Of a stretch of 64,000 nt of DNA, positions 28,114 through 37,143 are shown one piece after another. Position numbers and translations under genes: made by a program. The notes beneath the pieces were generated by a model, which did not search any database, had not been told where the DNA came from, and worked only from the letters and a program-made list of their open reading frames with translations. Within the stretch, counting starts at the first letter, position 1; each line of letters starts with the position of its first letter. Source of the DNA: Desulfuromonadaceae bacterium (lineage in GTDB: Bacteria; Desulfobacterota; Desulfuromonadia; Geobacterales; Pseudopelobacteraceae); NCBI GenBank assembly GCA_028683855.1, contig JAQUHA010000011.1:48519-112518 (forward strand). The letters are read 5' to 3'.

Positions 28114-28164
28114 AAAAAATATCAAACTAAGAAGGCACCTGTCATGGTGCCTTCTTAGTTTGAT
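28114..28164. terminator. Bidirectional terminator between converging genes
   Basis: A perfect 19-base-pair stem (28121-28139 with 28146-28164) and six-base loop. On the minus strand it is followed by seven T, serving the NikM-type gene; on the + strand it sits 17 bases after the carbonic anhydrase stop. Confidence 0.85.
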
Positions 28165-28234
28165 CCCAAGCGTTTTTTAGCTTAATTCACCACATTTTTA
28201 TTGAAAAGCGCATGAATATGGATTGTTTTTCATT

Positions 28235-29314
28235 TCAACTGTTTTGAGCTCTCTTTTTCAGAATAAACCCTATTATACCGGCAAAAGCGAGGGAGAGTAA
28301 GCCACCGATAATCCCCGAAAGGCTTGTCCCAAGTTTGTCTGTATCTTCGTCTGAAACATCTTTGCTTTCGGCTGTGGAGTGAGACGAAGCTATATCTGCA
28401 GGTTCTCCCCCCTCTTTAGTTGCTGTTACAGATTTCCTAAAGGTGTAGTCAGGTAAAAACGCCAATTTCTCCTGCAGAGATCCAAGCATCGTATGTACAC
28501 CGGTGGAGTCACCCTCAATTTCCCCTTTACCGGTAACCTTCTCTATCGACCACTCAAGTCCATCGGGATGTTCTGATGCAAACCACGAAAAGATCCCCCC
28601 CGTTATAAAGGCTACTGCCATAAATGTGATGAGCAAACTCCTAATCGGATGTCTTTCAACTGTAACTTCCTCTGCACTGCTCTGCATTATTTCAGGTCTG
28701 GCTTTGTAGACAAATGATACAACGGATGCTGTAACAAAACCTTCCACAACTCCAATAGCAAGGTGAATAGGCTGCATCATGGCTACAAAAGTAGAAAACG
28801 GCAGAGAAGAAATACCGGATAAAGTAGTTTCCAGAACTACTGCAAAAGCCCCCAGCTGCAGACCTGCTACTGCGGCAATTATCGCGGCTACGGAAATCTT
28901 TGACGCGGTTGGTTTCTCACCGATTATCTTCTTATAAATAAGTGGGTAGGCGATAAATGCGGGGAAAAAACCAAGATTGAAAATGTTGCACCCAAGCGCC
29001 AGCAAGCCACCATCCGCAAAGAAGAGTGCCTGCACCACCAGAACCGATGCTATTGTTAGAAAGGCTGCGTACGGACCAAGCAGGATGGATAATATAAGCC
29101 CGCCACCCAGATGCCCGCTTGAACCGGTTACCGGGATTGTAAAATTTATCATCTGAGCGGCAAATATGAAGGCTCCAAGAACTCCCATTAGCGGGATTTT
29201 ACTGTTATCCAGTTCGTTCCGGACTTTTTTTGAGCAGAATGCGATTGTTGCGGCTGATGCCGCCCACATTGTGCCGCCAATTGCCGGTGAAAGTAGTGCG
29301 TCTGCCATATGCAT
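28235..29314 (-). CDS. NikM/CbiM-type metal ECF S component fused to a NikN-like PDGLE domain
   Basis: A 359-residue membrane protein. It starts MHMADALLSP, the Met-His metal-binding N-terminus of CbiM/NikM. The motif SSGHLGGGLILSILLGPYAAFL follows, then about seven helices, then (from residue 225) a NikN-like part with FASEHPDGLEWS, a periplasmic stretch and a final helix. Such fusions usually import nickel or cobalt with a T subunit and an ATPase, which are not adjacent here; it may share CbiQO, an inference. It is cotranscribed with the outer-membrane barrel gene upstream (27-base gap). Confidence 0.85.
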   Translation of the reverse strand: MHMADALLSPAIGGTMWAASAATIAFCSKKVRNELDNSKIPLMGVLGAFIFAAQMINFTIPVTGSSGHLGGGLILSILLGPYAAFLTIASVLVVQALFFADGGLLALGCNIFNLGFFPAFIAYPLIYKKIIGEKPTASKISVAAIIAAVAGLQLGAFAVVLETTLSGISSLPFSTFVAMMQPIHLAIGVVEGFVTASVVSFVYKARPEIMQSSAEEVTVERHPIRSLLITFMAVAFITGGIFSWFASEHPDGLEWSIEKVTGKGEIEGDSTGVHTMLGSLQEKLAFLPDYTFRKSVTATKEGGEPADIASSHSTAESKDVSDEDTDKLGTSLSGIIGGLLSLAFAGIIGFILKKRAQNS

Positions 29315-29341
29315 AATAATATCCCCCTGTTTTTTGGTTAT

Positions 29342-30130
29342 TTAAAATTTGAATGTAGCGCCGAAAGTTCCGCAGAGATCATCTTCCCGATCAGTCAGTC
29401 CTGCTTTAACTCCACCACTTAAGTCTAAATTATCATTAACCGCATAAATTGCTCCGGCTAAAAGGAATATAGGCATTTTGTCCGATGCTTTTTCATCGCT
29501 TGTACTCCCGCCAAAGTCTGTCACAAGTGTAATATTTTTAGTCGCCTGATAGGTTGCTGCCAGAGAAAAATCGAGTGTGCTCTTTCTGCATAAATCCTTT
29601 GCCGCCTGTAGTTTGTAGTCGTTGTAGCTGTAGCCGGTATTCAGATGAAGAGCAAAAGGTTCAAACTCTTTAGAAACAACCAACGCCGCACCATAGTTGG
29701 CTACATGGTCTTCAGAATCACCAACTATGTATGAGAATCCAAATTGCGGTTTGATTGCTGCACTCACCCCCCCCTGTTCATAAAACTGCCACTTCAGATT
29801 CATTGAAAAATCGGCTGAACCTGTATCCTTAAAGGATACATCGTCACTATTCCCGTTGCTCCATGCTCTTGCAAAACCTATTGAGAGATCAACTCTCTCT
29901 GTGAGCCCTATTCCGAATGCTACAGCAAGCTGTTTACCCGTCTCTCTGGTTGTTGAGCCGCTGACAGTCTCATTCTCTCTGCTTATGTCTCCGTTCAGTT
30001 CAAGCTGCATACTGCTCTTACCCAGAGTGCCGGCATCATCGCCTATAAGCGGGTGGGCAGCCATGCCCGGCTTTGCAGAGAAAATAAGAAGCGCAGTAAG
30101 TGAGAAAAGTATTCTTTTGCGTACAATCAT
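29342..30130 (-). CDS. Predicted outer-membrane beta-barrel protein (transporter-like)
   Basis: A 262-residue secreted protein with a signal peptide ending GMAA. It is followed by alternating hydrophobic/polar strands (for example LAVAFGIGLTERVDLSIGF) and a C-terminal aromatic residue (TFKF), as in outer-membrane barrels. It resembles the family of putative outer-membrane transporters found beside metal and phenol-degradation genes. Cotranscription with the NikM-NikN gene suggests passage of nickel or cobalt across the outer membrane, an inference. Residues 119-121 are encoded through an 8-base G tract. Confidence 0.7.
   Translation of the reverse strand: MIVRKRILFSLTALLIFSAKPGMAAHPLIGDDAGTLGKSSMQLELNGDISRENETVSGSTTRETGKQLAVAFGIGLTERVDLSIGFARAWSNGNSDDVSFKDTGSADFSMNLKWQFYEQGGVSAAIKPQFGFSYIVGDSEDHVANYGAALVVSKEFEPFALHLNTGYSYNDYKLQAAKDLCRKSTLDFSLAATYQATKNITLVTDFGGSTSDEKASDKMPIFLLAGAIYAVNDNLDLSGGVKAGLTDREDDLCGTFGATFKF
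29767..29774. repeat. Homopolymer of 8 G (coding strand) in the outer-membrane barrel gene
   Basis: Eight C on the + strand, read as GGG GGG G (Gly-Gly-Val) on the coding strand near mid-gene. Slippage would abolish the barrel. Confidence 0.9.
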
Positions 30131-30324
30131 TTTAAATTTATCTCCTTTTATCAGAATTAATATCTATTTGGAGTGCCAAAATTCATACTAAATAAATATT
30201 ATACGTCAGCTTGTAACACTAAAAAAATAAACGTGCAACTATTTTTTGGATAGGTTAAAGAAATTATACAGATAAGCAGGAAAAGAAGATTGTTGAATAA
30301 AAAGAGAGGGTGATGGTTGGCTTG
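30131..30324. other. Intergenic region upstream of the barrel gene
   Basis: AT-rich 194-base gap with GTATAATAT on the minus strand near 30196-30204 (possible -10 of the barrel/NikM operon) but no convincing -35. No NikR operator was recognised. The crotonase gene ends just beyond it, with no obvious terminator. Confidence 0.35.
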
Positions 30325-31050
30325 TCAGCAGTAAGGGGAATTTGTATTGGTGGAGATTTCACGTTCCAATAGAGAACCGGTGCGGAGATCAGTATCCTCG
30401 GACGCATTTATCAGGCGTTTTGCCGATGATAGTGCTGTTAGACTATGGCTGGCGACCCTTTCAGCAAAGCTTGATACTTTGTCCCAGAAGTCATTATCCG
30501 GATAAACGCGATCAGCCAAACCCATCTGTAGTGCTTCAGCAGAACCATAAATTTCGGAGGTCATAAAAATTTCCCGAGCGTAATTTTTGCCGACAATTCG
30601 TGGGAGTTTGTGAGTGCCGCAGAAACCGGTTATTATGCCCAGTTTTGCTCCAGAGTGTCCAATGCGCAGGTTTTCTGTGGCAATGCGAATATCGCAGGAC
30701 ATAGCAAGATCACACCCCCCTCCCATTGTTATGCCGTTCAGTGCGGCAATCACCGGTTTTGGGCAGGATTCAATCTGGTCGAAAAGAGATTGCCCAAGTT
30801 CGGAAAAGTGAAGGGCATCATCAGGTGTAAAATGAACCATCTGTCCGATATCAGCCCCGACCGCGAACGACTCGCCCGGATAGCCGCTAAGAACTATTGC
30901 GTTAGCTTCAGGTTCGTCTTCAAGCTGTTCAACAGCGCGTTTTAGCTCACGAATGGTGGTAATTGAGAGTTTGTTAAATCGCGAACCGGCATCAAGCAGA
31001 ATATAGCCGACCCGGTTCGCGGTTTTTATATGGAGTTTTTTGAACGGCAT
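30325..31050 (-). CDS. Enoyl-CoA hydratase/isomerase-family (crotonase) protein lacking catalytic Glu pair
   Basis: A 241-residue crotonase. The ATG at 31050 overlaps the stop of the B12-binding gene by one base (TGATG), so it is preferred over the upstream in-frame ATG at 31083. The oxyanion-hole segments AVGADIGQM and ITMGGGCDLAMSCD are present. The two glutamates of classical hydratases are replaced: GGGCD has Asp instead of Glu, and the usual PE-x-x-LG reads GA-K-LG. It therefore probably does not hydrate enoyl-CoA; decarboxylase, isomerase or hydrolase activity is open. It is the last gene of the cobO operon. Confidence 0.8.
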   Translation of the reverse strand: MPFKKLHIKTANRVGYILLDAGSRFNKLSITTIRELKRAVEQLEDEPEANAIVLSGYPGESFAVGADIGQMVHFTPDDALHFSELGQSLFDQIESCPKPVIAALNGITMGGGCDLAMSCDIRIATENLRIGHSGAKLGIITGFCGTHKLPRIVGKNYAREIFMTSEIYGSAEALQMGLADRVYPDNDFWDKVSSFAERVASHSLTALSSAKRLINASEDTDLRTGSLLEREISTNTNSPYC

Positions 31051-31454
31051 CAGGCTCTTGGCTGTACGTTGTTTTTTACCCATGCAACAATATCTTCAGT
31101 TGATGTGCCGGGTGTGAATACCTCGCATATCCCCGCTTCCTTAAGTCCGGGAATGTCGTCTTCAGGGATTACGCCACCGGCAAAAACTTTAATATCATCA
31201 ACACTCTTCTCTTTAAAAGTATGCATTACTTTTGGCAACAGGGTGTTATGCGCTCCAGATAAGATCGAAAGACCGACACAGTCAACATCCTCCTGAATAG
31301 CTGCTGCAACAATCTGCTCCGGGGTCTGATGCAGTCCGGTGTATATTACTTCGAATCCGGCATCGCGAAAAGCGCGTGCAATTATCTTCGCCCCTCGATC
31401 GTGACCATCAAGCCCGGGTTTGCCAACAAGTACGCGTAATGTTCTTTCAGCCAT
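31050..31454 (-). CDS. Cobalamin-binding subunit of an acyl-CoA mutase (methylmalonyl-CoA mutase C-terminal type)
   Basis: A 134-residue stand-alone B12 domain with the base-off signature DGHDRG (D-x-H-x-x-G), then [10 protein letters not shown] and [10 protein letters not shown]. It matches the small subunit of two-part mutases (methylmalonyl-, isobutyryl- or 2-hydroxyisobutyryl-CoA type). The catalytic large subunit is not in the window, so the substrate cannot be fixed. It lies between cobO, which makes its cofactor, and a crotonase gene. MeaB, its likely GTPase chaperone, is at 19424-20383. Confidence 0.9.
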   Translation of the reverse strand: MAERTLRVLVGKPGLDGHDRGAKIIARAFRDAGFEVIYTGLHQTPEQIVAAAIQEDVDCVGLSILSGAHNTLLPKVMHTFKEKSVDDIKVFAGGVIPEDDIPGLKEAGICEVFTPGTSTEDIVAWVKNNVQPRA

Positions 31455-31491
31455 TGTGAATTACCTCCGGTATGTTTTGTTTATTATTTTT

Positions 31492-32019
31492 TTACATCTC
31501 AATGCCGTTGCGCGCTGGTACTCCTGTTTTATAATAATGCTTTATCTCGCGCATTTCAGTTACAAGGTCAGCCGCGTCTATAACCCGCTGTTCCGCACTC
31601 CGTCCGGTAAGCACCAGTTCGGTTTTATCCGGTTTCAGGCTGATAAATTCAAGAACCTGCTCTACGTCAATCAGTCCAAAGGCAACGGCGCCGTTTATTT
31701 CATCACATATAAAGAGATCGTAAGCGCCTGAAGTCATAAGCTCACGGGCGTGAATAAGTGCATCCTGTGCAACCCGGCGGTCTTCTCTGATATCCCTGGT
31801 GTTCACCCAGCCAGGTTTTCCAGTCTGTATAATTGTAAACAGCGGTGCAAGTTTGTCGGCAGCGATATGTTCACCGTAACGTCCCCCACCTTTGATGAAC
31901 TGAAACATACATACTTTTAGACCTCTCCCCACCGCGCGTAGAGCAAGTCCAAGTGAGGCGGTTGTCTTACCTTTGCCGTCACCGGTGTAGATCTGTACGC
32001 ATCCCTTATCAAGCGGCAT
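31492..32019 (-). CDS. cobO: Cob(I)alamin/cob(I)yrinic acid a,c-diamide adenosyltransferase
   Basis: Attaches the 5'-deoxyadenosyl group to cobalt. The 175-residue CobA/CobO/BtuR-type enzyme carries the P-loop YTGDGKGKTTASLG, the FIKGGGRYGE segment, the DLFICDEINGAVAFGL Walker-B-like motif and the LTGRSAEQ motif. It starts two bases after the upstream crotonase stop. Supplying adenosylcobalamin next to a B12-dependent mutase subunit is functionally coherent. Confidence 0.95.
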   Translation of the reverse strand: MPLDKGCVQIYTGDGKGKTTASLGLALRAVGRGLKVCMFQFIKGGGRYGEHIAADKLAPLFTIIQTGKPGWVNTRDIREDRRVAQDALIHARELMTSGAYDLFICDEINGAVAFGLIDVEQVLEFISLKPDKTELVLTGRSAEQRVIDAADLVTEMREIKHYYKTGVPARNGIEM

Positions 32020-32021
32020 GA

Positions 32022-32861
32022 TTATTCCCCCTTGAAGTGAGGCGGACGTTTTTCCAGAAAGGCCTGCATCCCCTCACGCTGGTCGAAGCTTGCAAAGCAT
32101 AGTGCAAAAGCGTCCCGTTCCATCATGCAGGCGGTCTGCAGGTCAATGTCGTAACCTGCATTCACAATCTCACCTCCGATTCGTATCGCATTCGGACTGC
32201 GGGTGCAGATATGTGCAAGAAGTTTCTCAGCTTGGAGAAGTGCTTCTCCTTCAGGATATATCCGGTTTATAAGACCTATTCTGTGCGCCTCTGCAGCATC
32301 AATCAAATCTCCGCTGTAGATAAGCTCTTTCGTTTTTGATTTACCAACCAATCTGCTAAGCCTCTGACTCCCCCCGCAAAACGGTATCAATCCGAGTTCG
32401 ATATCAGGAAAACCAAAGGTTGCAGTTTCAGAAGCAACTATAAAATCGCAGGCTAGAGCTAATTCCAGTCCAATCCCTGAACATTCATTCTCAAAGACGG
32501 CAATGCATGGTTTGCCTGTCTTTTCGATATTGGTTGCAGTCTGCTGCCCCAAAACCGATAACCCGGCGGCGTAATGCAGAGATGAGGGGCGTTCTGTGAC
32601 ACATCGGCAGAATCCGACGTAAGAGTCGGTAAGGATAATGCCCTTTACATCCTCTTTAAGCTCAACTGTGCCTATATGTCTTCGAACAGCCTCCAATAGC
32701 TCTTTTGCTGACGCTGCGGCGTTTCCGGTTATGGTCAAAACAGCGATTCCGTCGACCCTGTATTGTGTGCTGCATATTCTTTCTGGCAAAACAATATTCC
32801 TGTTTACAGGTAGAATAAAATATGAGGCGAGACTATACACAATTAGATCCTGCACGGTCAA
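32022..32861 (-). CDS. Enoyl-CoA hydratase/isomerase-family (crotonase) protein
   Basis: A crotonase of up to 279 residues. The first catalytic Glu is retained (GIGLELALACD) but the second is Asp (FPDIELGLIPFCGG for the usual PE-x-x-LG). The C-terminus has the common EGMQAFLEKRPPHFKG ending. The first 30 residues are atypical, and a TTG at about residue 25 with an upstream AGGAA could be the true start. It leads the operon with cobO, the B12 subunit and the second crotonase. The reaction is unassigned. Confidence 0.8.
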   Translation of the reverse strand: MTVQDLIVYSLASYFILPVNRNIVLPERICSTQYRVDGIAVLTITGNAAASAKELLEAVRRHIGTVELKEDVKGIILTDSYVGFCRCVTERPSSLHYAAGLSVLGQQTATNIEKTGKPCIAVFENECSGIGLELALACDFIVASETATFGFPDIELGLIPFCGGSQRLSRLVGKSKTKELIYSGDLIDAAEAHRIGLINRIYPEGEALLQAEKLLAHICTRSPNAIRIGGEIVNAGYDIDLQTACMMERDAFALCFASFDQREGMQAFLEKRPPHFKGE

Positions 32862-32911
32862 GAAAAGCTTTAATGCATTTTTATCGGTAATAAAAACATA
32901 TCAGTAAGTCT

Positions 32912-32939
32912 TTGCTGATTATAAAAATGACGTTATACT
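32912..32939 (+). promoter_or_regulatory. Candidate sigma-70 promoter of the NAD-glutamate dehydrogenase gene
   Basis: TTGCTG (32912-32917), a 16-base spacer and TATACT (32934-32939), lying 37 bases before the ATG in the divergent gap. The GGAGATAAAGG ribosome site follows. Confidence 0.55.
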
Positions 32940-32975
32940 ACCGGAAAAATATAAGCTTAACCGGAGATAAAGGTC

Positions 32976-35951
32976 ATGCACTTGCCAACACTTGTTAGTA
33001 GCTCTGTAGACTCCTACCGAATCGCCGCTGAAGAGAACGCGGCATGGCTTCAGAAACAGATGAGCCCTTATCTCTTCCAGGCAATGGCTGATGAAGAGGA
33101 TGCCTTGACTCTGCTTGCGAGGGAGATGGGGCGGTTAAAGAATAACCGTCACCTTATTCTTACGGATCAGGAAAAACAGCTTGTGATTGCTTGTCTGAAT
33201 CGCCCCGGTTCGCTTTACAATTCGTTACGCCATATAGGTGACCGGGAAATATCCTACGCCATGTTTTCCCACTCTAATACGAATATGCCTGGAATTGAAA
33301 GCGAACTTGAAATACAGCGTTTTGAGTTTGATCGACGAGAGAACCATGAAATAGACCTTGAACGAAATATAGATATTCCATTGTCAATTATTCAGAAAGT
33401 GCGTAAGGAGTTGCGCTCTTCATTCCCCTCATTTGATCTTAAAAAGTTCGTCAGACTGTTAACAATATTATGGCAGAACAACGAGAACTATATTCGTATG
33501 TCCCCCCCCTCGAGGGTTGCTTATCTCGTCTGGCTGTTTGATAGCGCAAATGCATCCGGTGGTCTTTTTCTTGATATAGCGAATGTAGACCGGGATGGGC
33601 GAAGCGAGACGCGACTGCTCTTTGCAGTTGGAAACCCGCCTCAAGGGGAATTTCTCCTGCAGCTGCTGGAGGTGTTTAATCGCCTGGATATAGGTATCCG
33701 AAGGGCTTATTGCCAGACGATCTCGAATGGTATTCACCCTTATTTTCTCGGTACATTCTTTGTTATAAGCCGCAAGGGAGAGGATATCACACCGGAAAGT
33801 TCATTGGTTGAGCGCCTGAAACGAGAGCTTTGCACAACTCAGATACTTGCCACTTCATCCCCTGTTTATAGAGATTATGTTGTTGAAGGTCTGCTCTCCG
33901 GAGAAGATGCGGCTTTAGTTAATTCATACATATCATTTTGTCATACCACACTTGCTCACAATCAGCCGGAGCGCTTTGGTCTGGAGGATGTGCAGAGTTC
34001 TTTCTACGATCACCCTGAGATGGCACAGCTTCTGATTAAACTGTTCAGGATACGCTTTGATCCTGAACTTACCTATAGAGAAAAACTTTATGTCGAAACC
34101 CTTACAGAGGCAGAGGATGCCGTAGAGGGTTACAATACCGGTCATCGATGGCTGGATGATATCCGTCGTTCGGTTTATCGTTGTGCTCTGCTTCTGGTAA
34201 CTCACACGCTCAAAACCAATTTTTTTGTGGTTGAGAAGCAGGCTCTGGCGTTCAGGCTCGATCCCGGTTATCTAAGGATGCTTGGTAAGGAGTTTACCGC
34301 CGACCTCCCTGAGGCTCTCCCCTTCCGTATCACCTTTTTCTTCAGCCGCTTCGGTACTGGATACCATGTTGGATTCTCAGATATAGCCAGGGGTGGCTGG
34401 CGTACTGTAATTGCGAGAAGTGCTGATGATTATATAACTTCAGTCAACACAATTTTCCGTGAAGTATATGTTCTAGCAAATACGCAGCATCTAAAGAATA
34501 AAGATATATACGAGGGTGGATCCAAACTGGCGGTTGTGCTGGATGTATCAGATTTAGAGCAGTCTGGCAGCGATTCGGAAAACTGTAGGCTCTATAAGCT
34601 TCAGTACAGCATTGCTAATGCTTTTCTGGATATATTCATAACAGAAAACGGCGTTGCGAGAGACAGGAGGGTTGTTGACTACTACGGAGATGATGAGCCG
34701 ATTGAGATAGGTCCTGACGAAAATATGCACGACGCTATGATTGAGGCTATTGCGTCGTTGTCGAAGAAGCGCGGGTATATTCTAGGGGTCGGTATAATGT
34801 CGAGTAAGCGTTTCGGTATAAATCACAAGCAGTACGGGGTTACTTCGACAGGGGTTGTCTCTTTTGCTGAAATAACCATGGCTGAAACTCTCGGAATAAA
34901 TATTCGCAGTGATATCTTCTCAGTTAAAATGACTGGCGGTCCAAACGGGGATGTTGCCGGCAATTCACTCCGTATTCTGCTTGATCGATCTCCAGGTATG
35001 CAGGTTCGCCTCATACTTGATGGGACGGCTGCACTTTATGACCCTGAGGGCGTAAACCATGAGGAGTTGCGCAGGATTGTTCTGGCGCACGATCTTGATG
35101 CTTTTAATCCTGAATTTCTTAACCATCGCGGCTTTATTATATTCCGCTCGGGGCGGAGGATAGATGGCCTTAAAGAGTCTCATCGAAGAGTCAGCCGAAA
35201 TGAGGTTGGTCTCGTTGAGGATTGGCTTGATATAGATGATTTCAATCATATCTACAACAGTCTGGTCTTTGATGTTAAGGCGGATCTGTTTATCCCTGCG
35301 GGTGGTCGTCCCGAGACAATTGATGGAGATAACTGGCGTCTGTTTCTTGACAAGGACGGTACCCCCTCTTCAGCGGTAATAATTGAGGGGGCAAACTCTT
35401 TTATAACCCCTGAAGCGAGAATTAATCTACAAAAGAGCGGTGTTATCCTGATGCGCGACTCTTCGGCTAACAAGTGCGGAGTTATATCTTCCTCCTACGA
35501 AATCATAGCCAACCTTCTTCTTACTGAAAGTGAATTTATGGAAGAGAAAGAGCGTTATGCAGCCGATGTCCTTAATATTCTGGAAAAGCGTGCTGCCGAT
35601 GAGGCGCGTCTTATTCTGCAACGACGTTTAGAATCGGGTGGGGTTCTGCTCTGCAGCGAAATTTCAGAAACAATAAGTCATAACATAAATAGATTCTACT
35701 CCAGGCTATTCCAGTTTTTTTCGGCTAAACCGGAACTTTGCCTTCGTCACCCATATCGTAAGGCTATTATGAGCCATCTTCCTGAGCTTTTGCGGGAATC
35801 CTCAGTATACCGGAAACGGGTAAGGCGGCTGCCGCAAAAATATCTTTGTGCCATACTAGCCGCCGAGATAGGTTCATCTTTAGTTTACAGCAGTAATCAG
35901 GACGCTGACTTTGAGGATATGATCAGGCGACATTTAATTCGGGTTTTATGA
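32976..35951 (+). CDS. NAD-specific glutamate dehydrogenase, large ~990-residue type
   Basis: Oxidatively deaminates glutamate to 2-oxoglutarate. The 991-residue size places it in the class between the 50-kDa and 180-kDa enzymes. A long N-terminal regulatory region with ACT-like stretches precedes the catalytic part: the substrate-lysine area FGTGYHVGFSDIARGGWR, GGSKLAVVLD, then YGVTSTGVVSF and MTGGPNGDVAGNSL of the dinucleotide-binding domain, and IIEGANSFITPEAR. It is transcribed alone, divergently from the cobO operon. Family assignment is secure; regulation by amino acids is inferred from the family. Confidence 0.93.
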   Translation: MHLPTLVSSSVDSYRIAAEENAAWLQKQMSPYLFQAMADEEDALTLLAREMGRLKNNRHLILTDQEKQLVIACLNRPGSLYNSLRHIGDREISYAMFSHSNTNMPGIESELEIQRFEFDRRENHEIDLERNIDIPLSIIQKVRKELRSSFPSFDLKKFVRLLTILWQNNENYIRMSPPSRVAYLVWLFDSANASGGLFLDIANVDRDGRSETRLLFAVGNPPQGEFLLQLLEVFNRLDIGIRRAYCQTISNGIHPYFLGTFFVISRKGEDITPESSLVERLKRELCTTQILATSSPVYRDYVVEGLLSGEDAALVNSYISFCHTTLAHNQPERFGLEDVQSSFYDHPEMAQLLIKLFRIRFDPELTYREKLYVETLTEAEDAVEGYNTGHRWLDDIRRSVYRCALLLVTHTLKTNFFVVEKQALAFRLDPGYLRMLGKEFTADLPEALPFRITFFFSRFGTGYHVGFSDIARGGWRTVIARSADDYITSVNTIFREVYVLANTQHLKNKDIYEGGSKLAVVLDVSDLEQSGSDSENCRLYKLQYSIANAFLDIFITENGVARDRRVVDYYGDDEPIEIGPDENMHDAMIEAIASLSKKRGYILGVGIMSSKRFGINHKQYGVTSTGVVSFAEITMAETLGINIRSDIFSVKMTGGPNGDVAGNSLRILLDRSPGMQVRLILDGTAALYDPEGVNHEELRRIVLAHDLDAFNPEFLNHRGFIIFRSGRRIDGLKESHRRVSRNEVGLVEDWLDIDDFNHIYNSLVFDVKADLFIPAGGRPETIDGDNWRLFLDKDGTPSSAVIIEGANSFITPEARINLQKSGVILMRDSSANKCGVISSSYEIIANLLLTESEFMEEKERYAADVLNILEKRAADEARLILQRRLESGGVLLCSEISETISHNINRFYSRLFQFFSAKPELCLRHPYRKAIMSHLPELLRESSVYRKRVRRLPQKYLCAILAAEIGSSLVYSSNQDADFEDMIRRHLIRVL
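33502..33509. repeat. Homopolymer of 8 C in the glutamate dehydrogenase gene
   Basis: Eight C encoding Ser-Pro-Pro-Ser near residue 178 of the enzyme. Slippage here would truncate the catalytic domain. Confidence 0.9.
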
Positions 35952-35981
35952 TGCAATCTGTTTTATTTGAGGGCGCTCAAT

Positions 35982-36017
35982 CCGGTTCTAATTAAAAAGA
36001 AGCTTTTTTTCAACCGG
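35982..36017 (+). terminator. Possible terminator after the glutamate dehydrogenase gene
   Basis: Outer inverted repeat CCGGTT/AACCGG (35982-35987, 36012-36017) with an inner AAAAAG/CTTTTT pair. No T tract follows the outer stem, so this is weak. Confidence 0.3.
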
Positions 36018-36072
36018 TTTCCTGTGATATGCTCCCCCCCTCGACCGTTTAGAAAGTTTACAGGGAGTTGTA

Positions 36073-36789
36073 GTGACAGATTCTAATAGCGGAACAACAA
36101 CCGTACTGCTGATTTGTCGTCAGGGGGCAAGTCTGGAGGCTTATCACAAAGAGCTTGCTATATCCGGCGTGAAGCTCGTTTGCGTTCAGTCGATATTCGG
36201 TTTTTTCCAGTACACTGTTTACTGCAGAATTAACGGTATTCTTGTAGATATGCCGACCTATATGCGTTGTTCGGAGGATGAAAAAGCACTTCTGAATGAA
36301 CTGGTAGCAGTTTTTCCAGCATTAAGAATTAAGTGTAATGAACAGACCGGTGAGATTCGTACACTTCCATTTGTGACCAATTACCCAAGCAATATTGCAC
36401 CGGCACTTTTTGTAAGTGCCTACTGTCAACCGTTTACCCAGCGTAAAGTAAGAGCAAGCGAAAGATCCCACAGGCATCTGTCCGGACTGCTCAGTATAAC
36501 CAGTCCAACCGAAAGCTGCTGTGCTGTTCCAACTGTTACTACATATATTTCCTGCAGTGGCTGTTTTCTTGTCAACTTCAACCCCTGGAATATTGGTCAG
36601 AGAGGTTGGCTTGCTCTGCTTGATCTGGAAGATCCCTCTCCGATCGAGATTGAGGTCTGTTGCGTGCGGATGTGGGGTGAATCAGGAGGATTGCCAGGAA
36701 TGGGAGTCCGGTTTATTGAGTTTTCAGGATCTCATAAGTTTGAGTTGAGTCGTATGGGTGGACAGAATTTTATGTTGGAAGATGCTTGA
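36073..36789 (+). CDS. PilZ-domain protein
   Basis: A 238-residue cytoplasmic protein starting at GTG with a CAGGGAG ribosome site. The C-terminal half carries a PilZ-type c-di-GMP-binding pattern: an Arg-rich stretch (RKVRASERSHRH) and a later S-C-S-G-C-F-L-V-N segment in place of the usual D/N-x-S-x-x-G. The N-terminal half, with a YTVYCRI segment, resembles the cap domain of PilZ proteins. The non-canonical second motif makes ligand binding uncertain. It heads a cluster of signalling genes ending at 42484. Confidence 0.7.
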   Translation: MTDSNSGTTTVLLICRQGASLEAYHKELAISGVKLVCVQSIFGFFQYTVYCRINGILVDMPTYMRCSEDEKALLNELVAVFPALRIKCNEQTGEIRTLPFVTNYPSNIAPALFVSAYCQPFTQRKVRASERSHRHLSGLLSITSPTESCCAVPTVTTYISCSGCFLVNFNPWNIGQRGWLALLDLEDPSPIEIEVCCVRMWGESGGLPGMGVRFIEFSGSHKFELSRMGGQNFMLEDA

Positions 36790-36807
36790 ACATCATCCGG
36801 AGGATAA

Positions 36808-37143
36808 ATGGGCAAGGTTGCTATTGATAATATTGAAACCGGTATGGTTCTGGCTGCTGATGTGCACGACCGATCAGGTCGTATGCTCCTTGGTGCCGGC
36901 GCGGAATTAACCCAGAAACATCTTGTTATTTTCCGTACATGGGGTGTTCTTGAGGCAGATATTGTAGGGGAGGGGAATGATGAATCCTCTGATGCAATTC
37001 CTGCCGACGTTGACCCGGCTGAGCTGCTTGCAGCCGAGCAGTCATTGGAACCACTATTTTGTCACACAACCCGTGATCATCCTGTAATGCTTGAGCTCAT
37101 GAAACTTGCGGCATTAAGAAAGGTGCAGCATGTCGCTATTTGA
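36808..37143 (+). CDS. Small DUF3391-like protein upstream of HDOD gene
   Basis: A 111-residue protein. Residues 1-55 (IDNIETGMVLAADVHDRSGRMLLGAG) match the short beta domain commonly found before HD-GYP phosphodiesterase domains; here it stands alone with a helical tail. It overlaps the HDOD gene by 14 bases, implying coupled translation and perhaps a split two-part protein. No enzymatic domain is present. Its start has a CGGAGGA ribosome site. Confidence 0.7.
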   Translation: MGKVAIDNIETGMVLAADVHDRSGRMLLGAGAELTQKHLVIFRTWGVLEADIVGEGNDESSDAIPADVDPAELLAAEQSLEPLFCHTTRDHPVMLELMKLAALRKVQHVAI

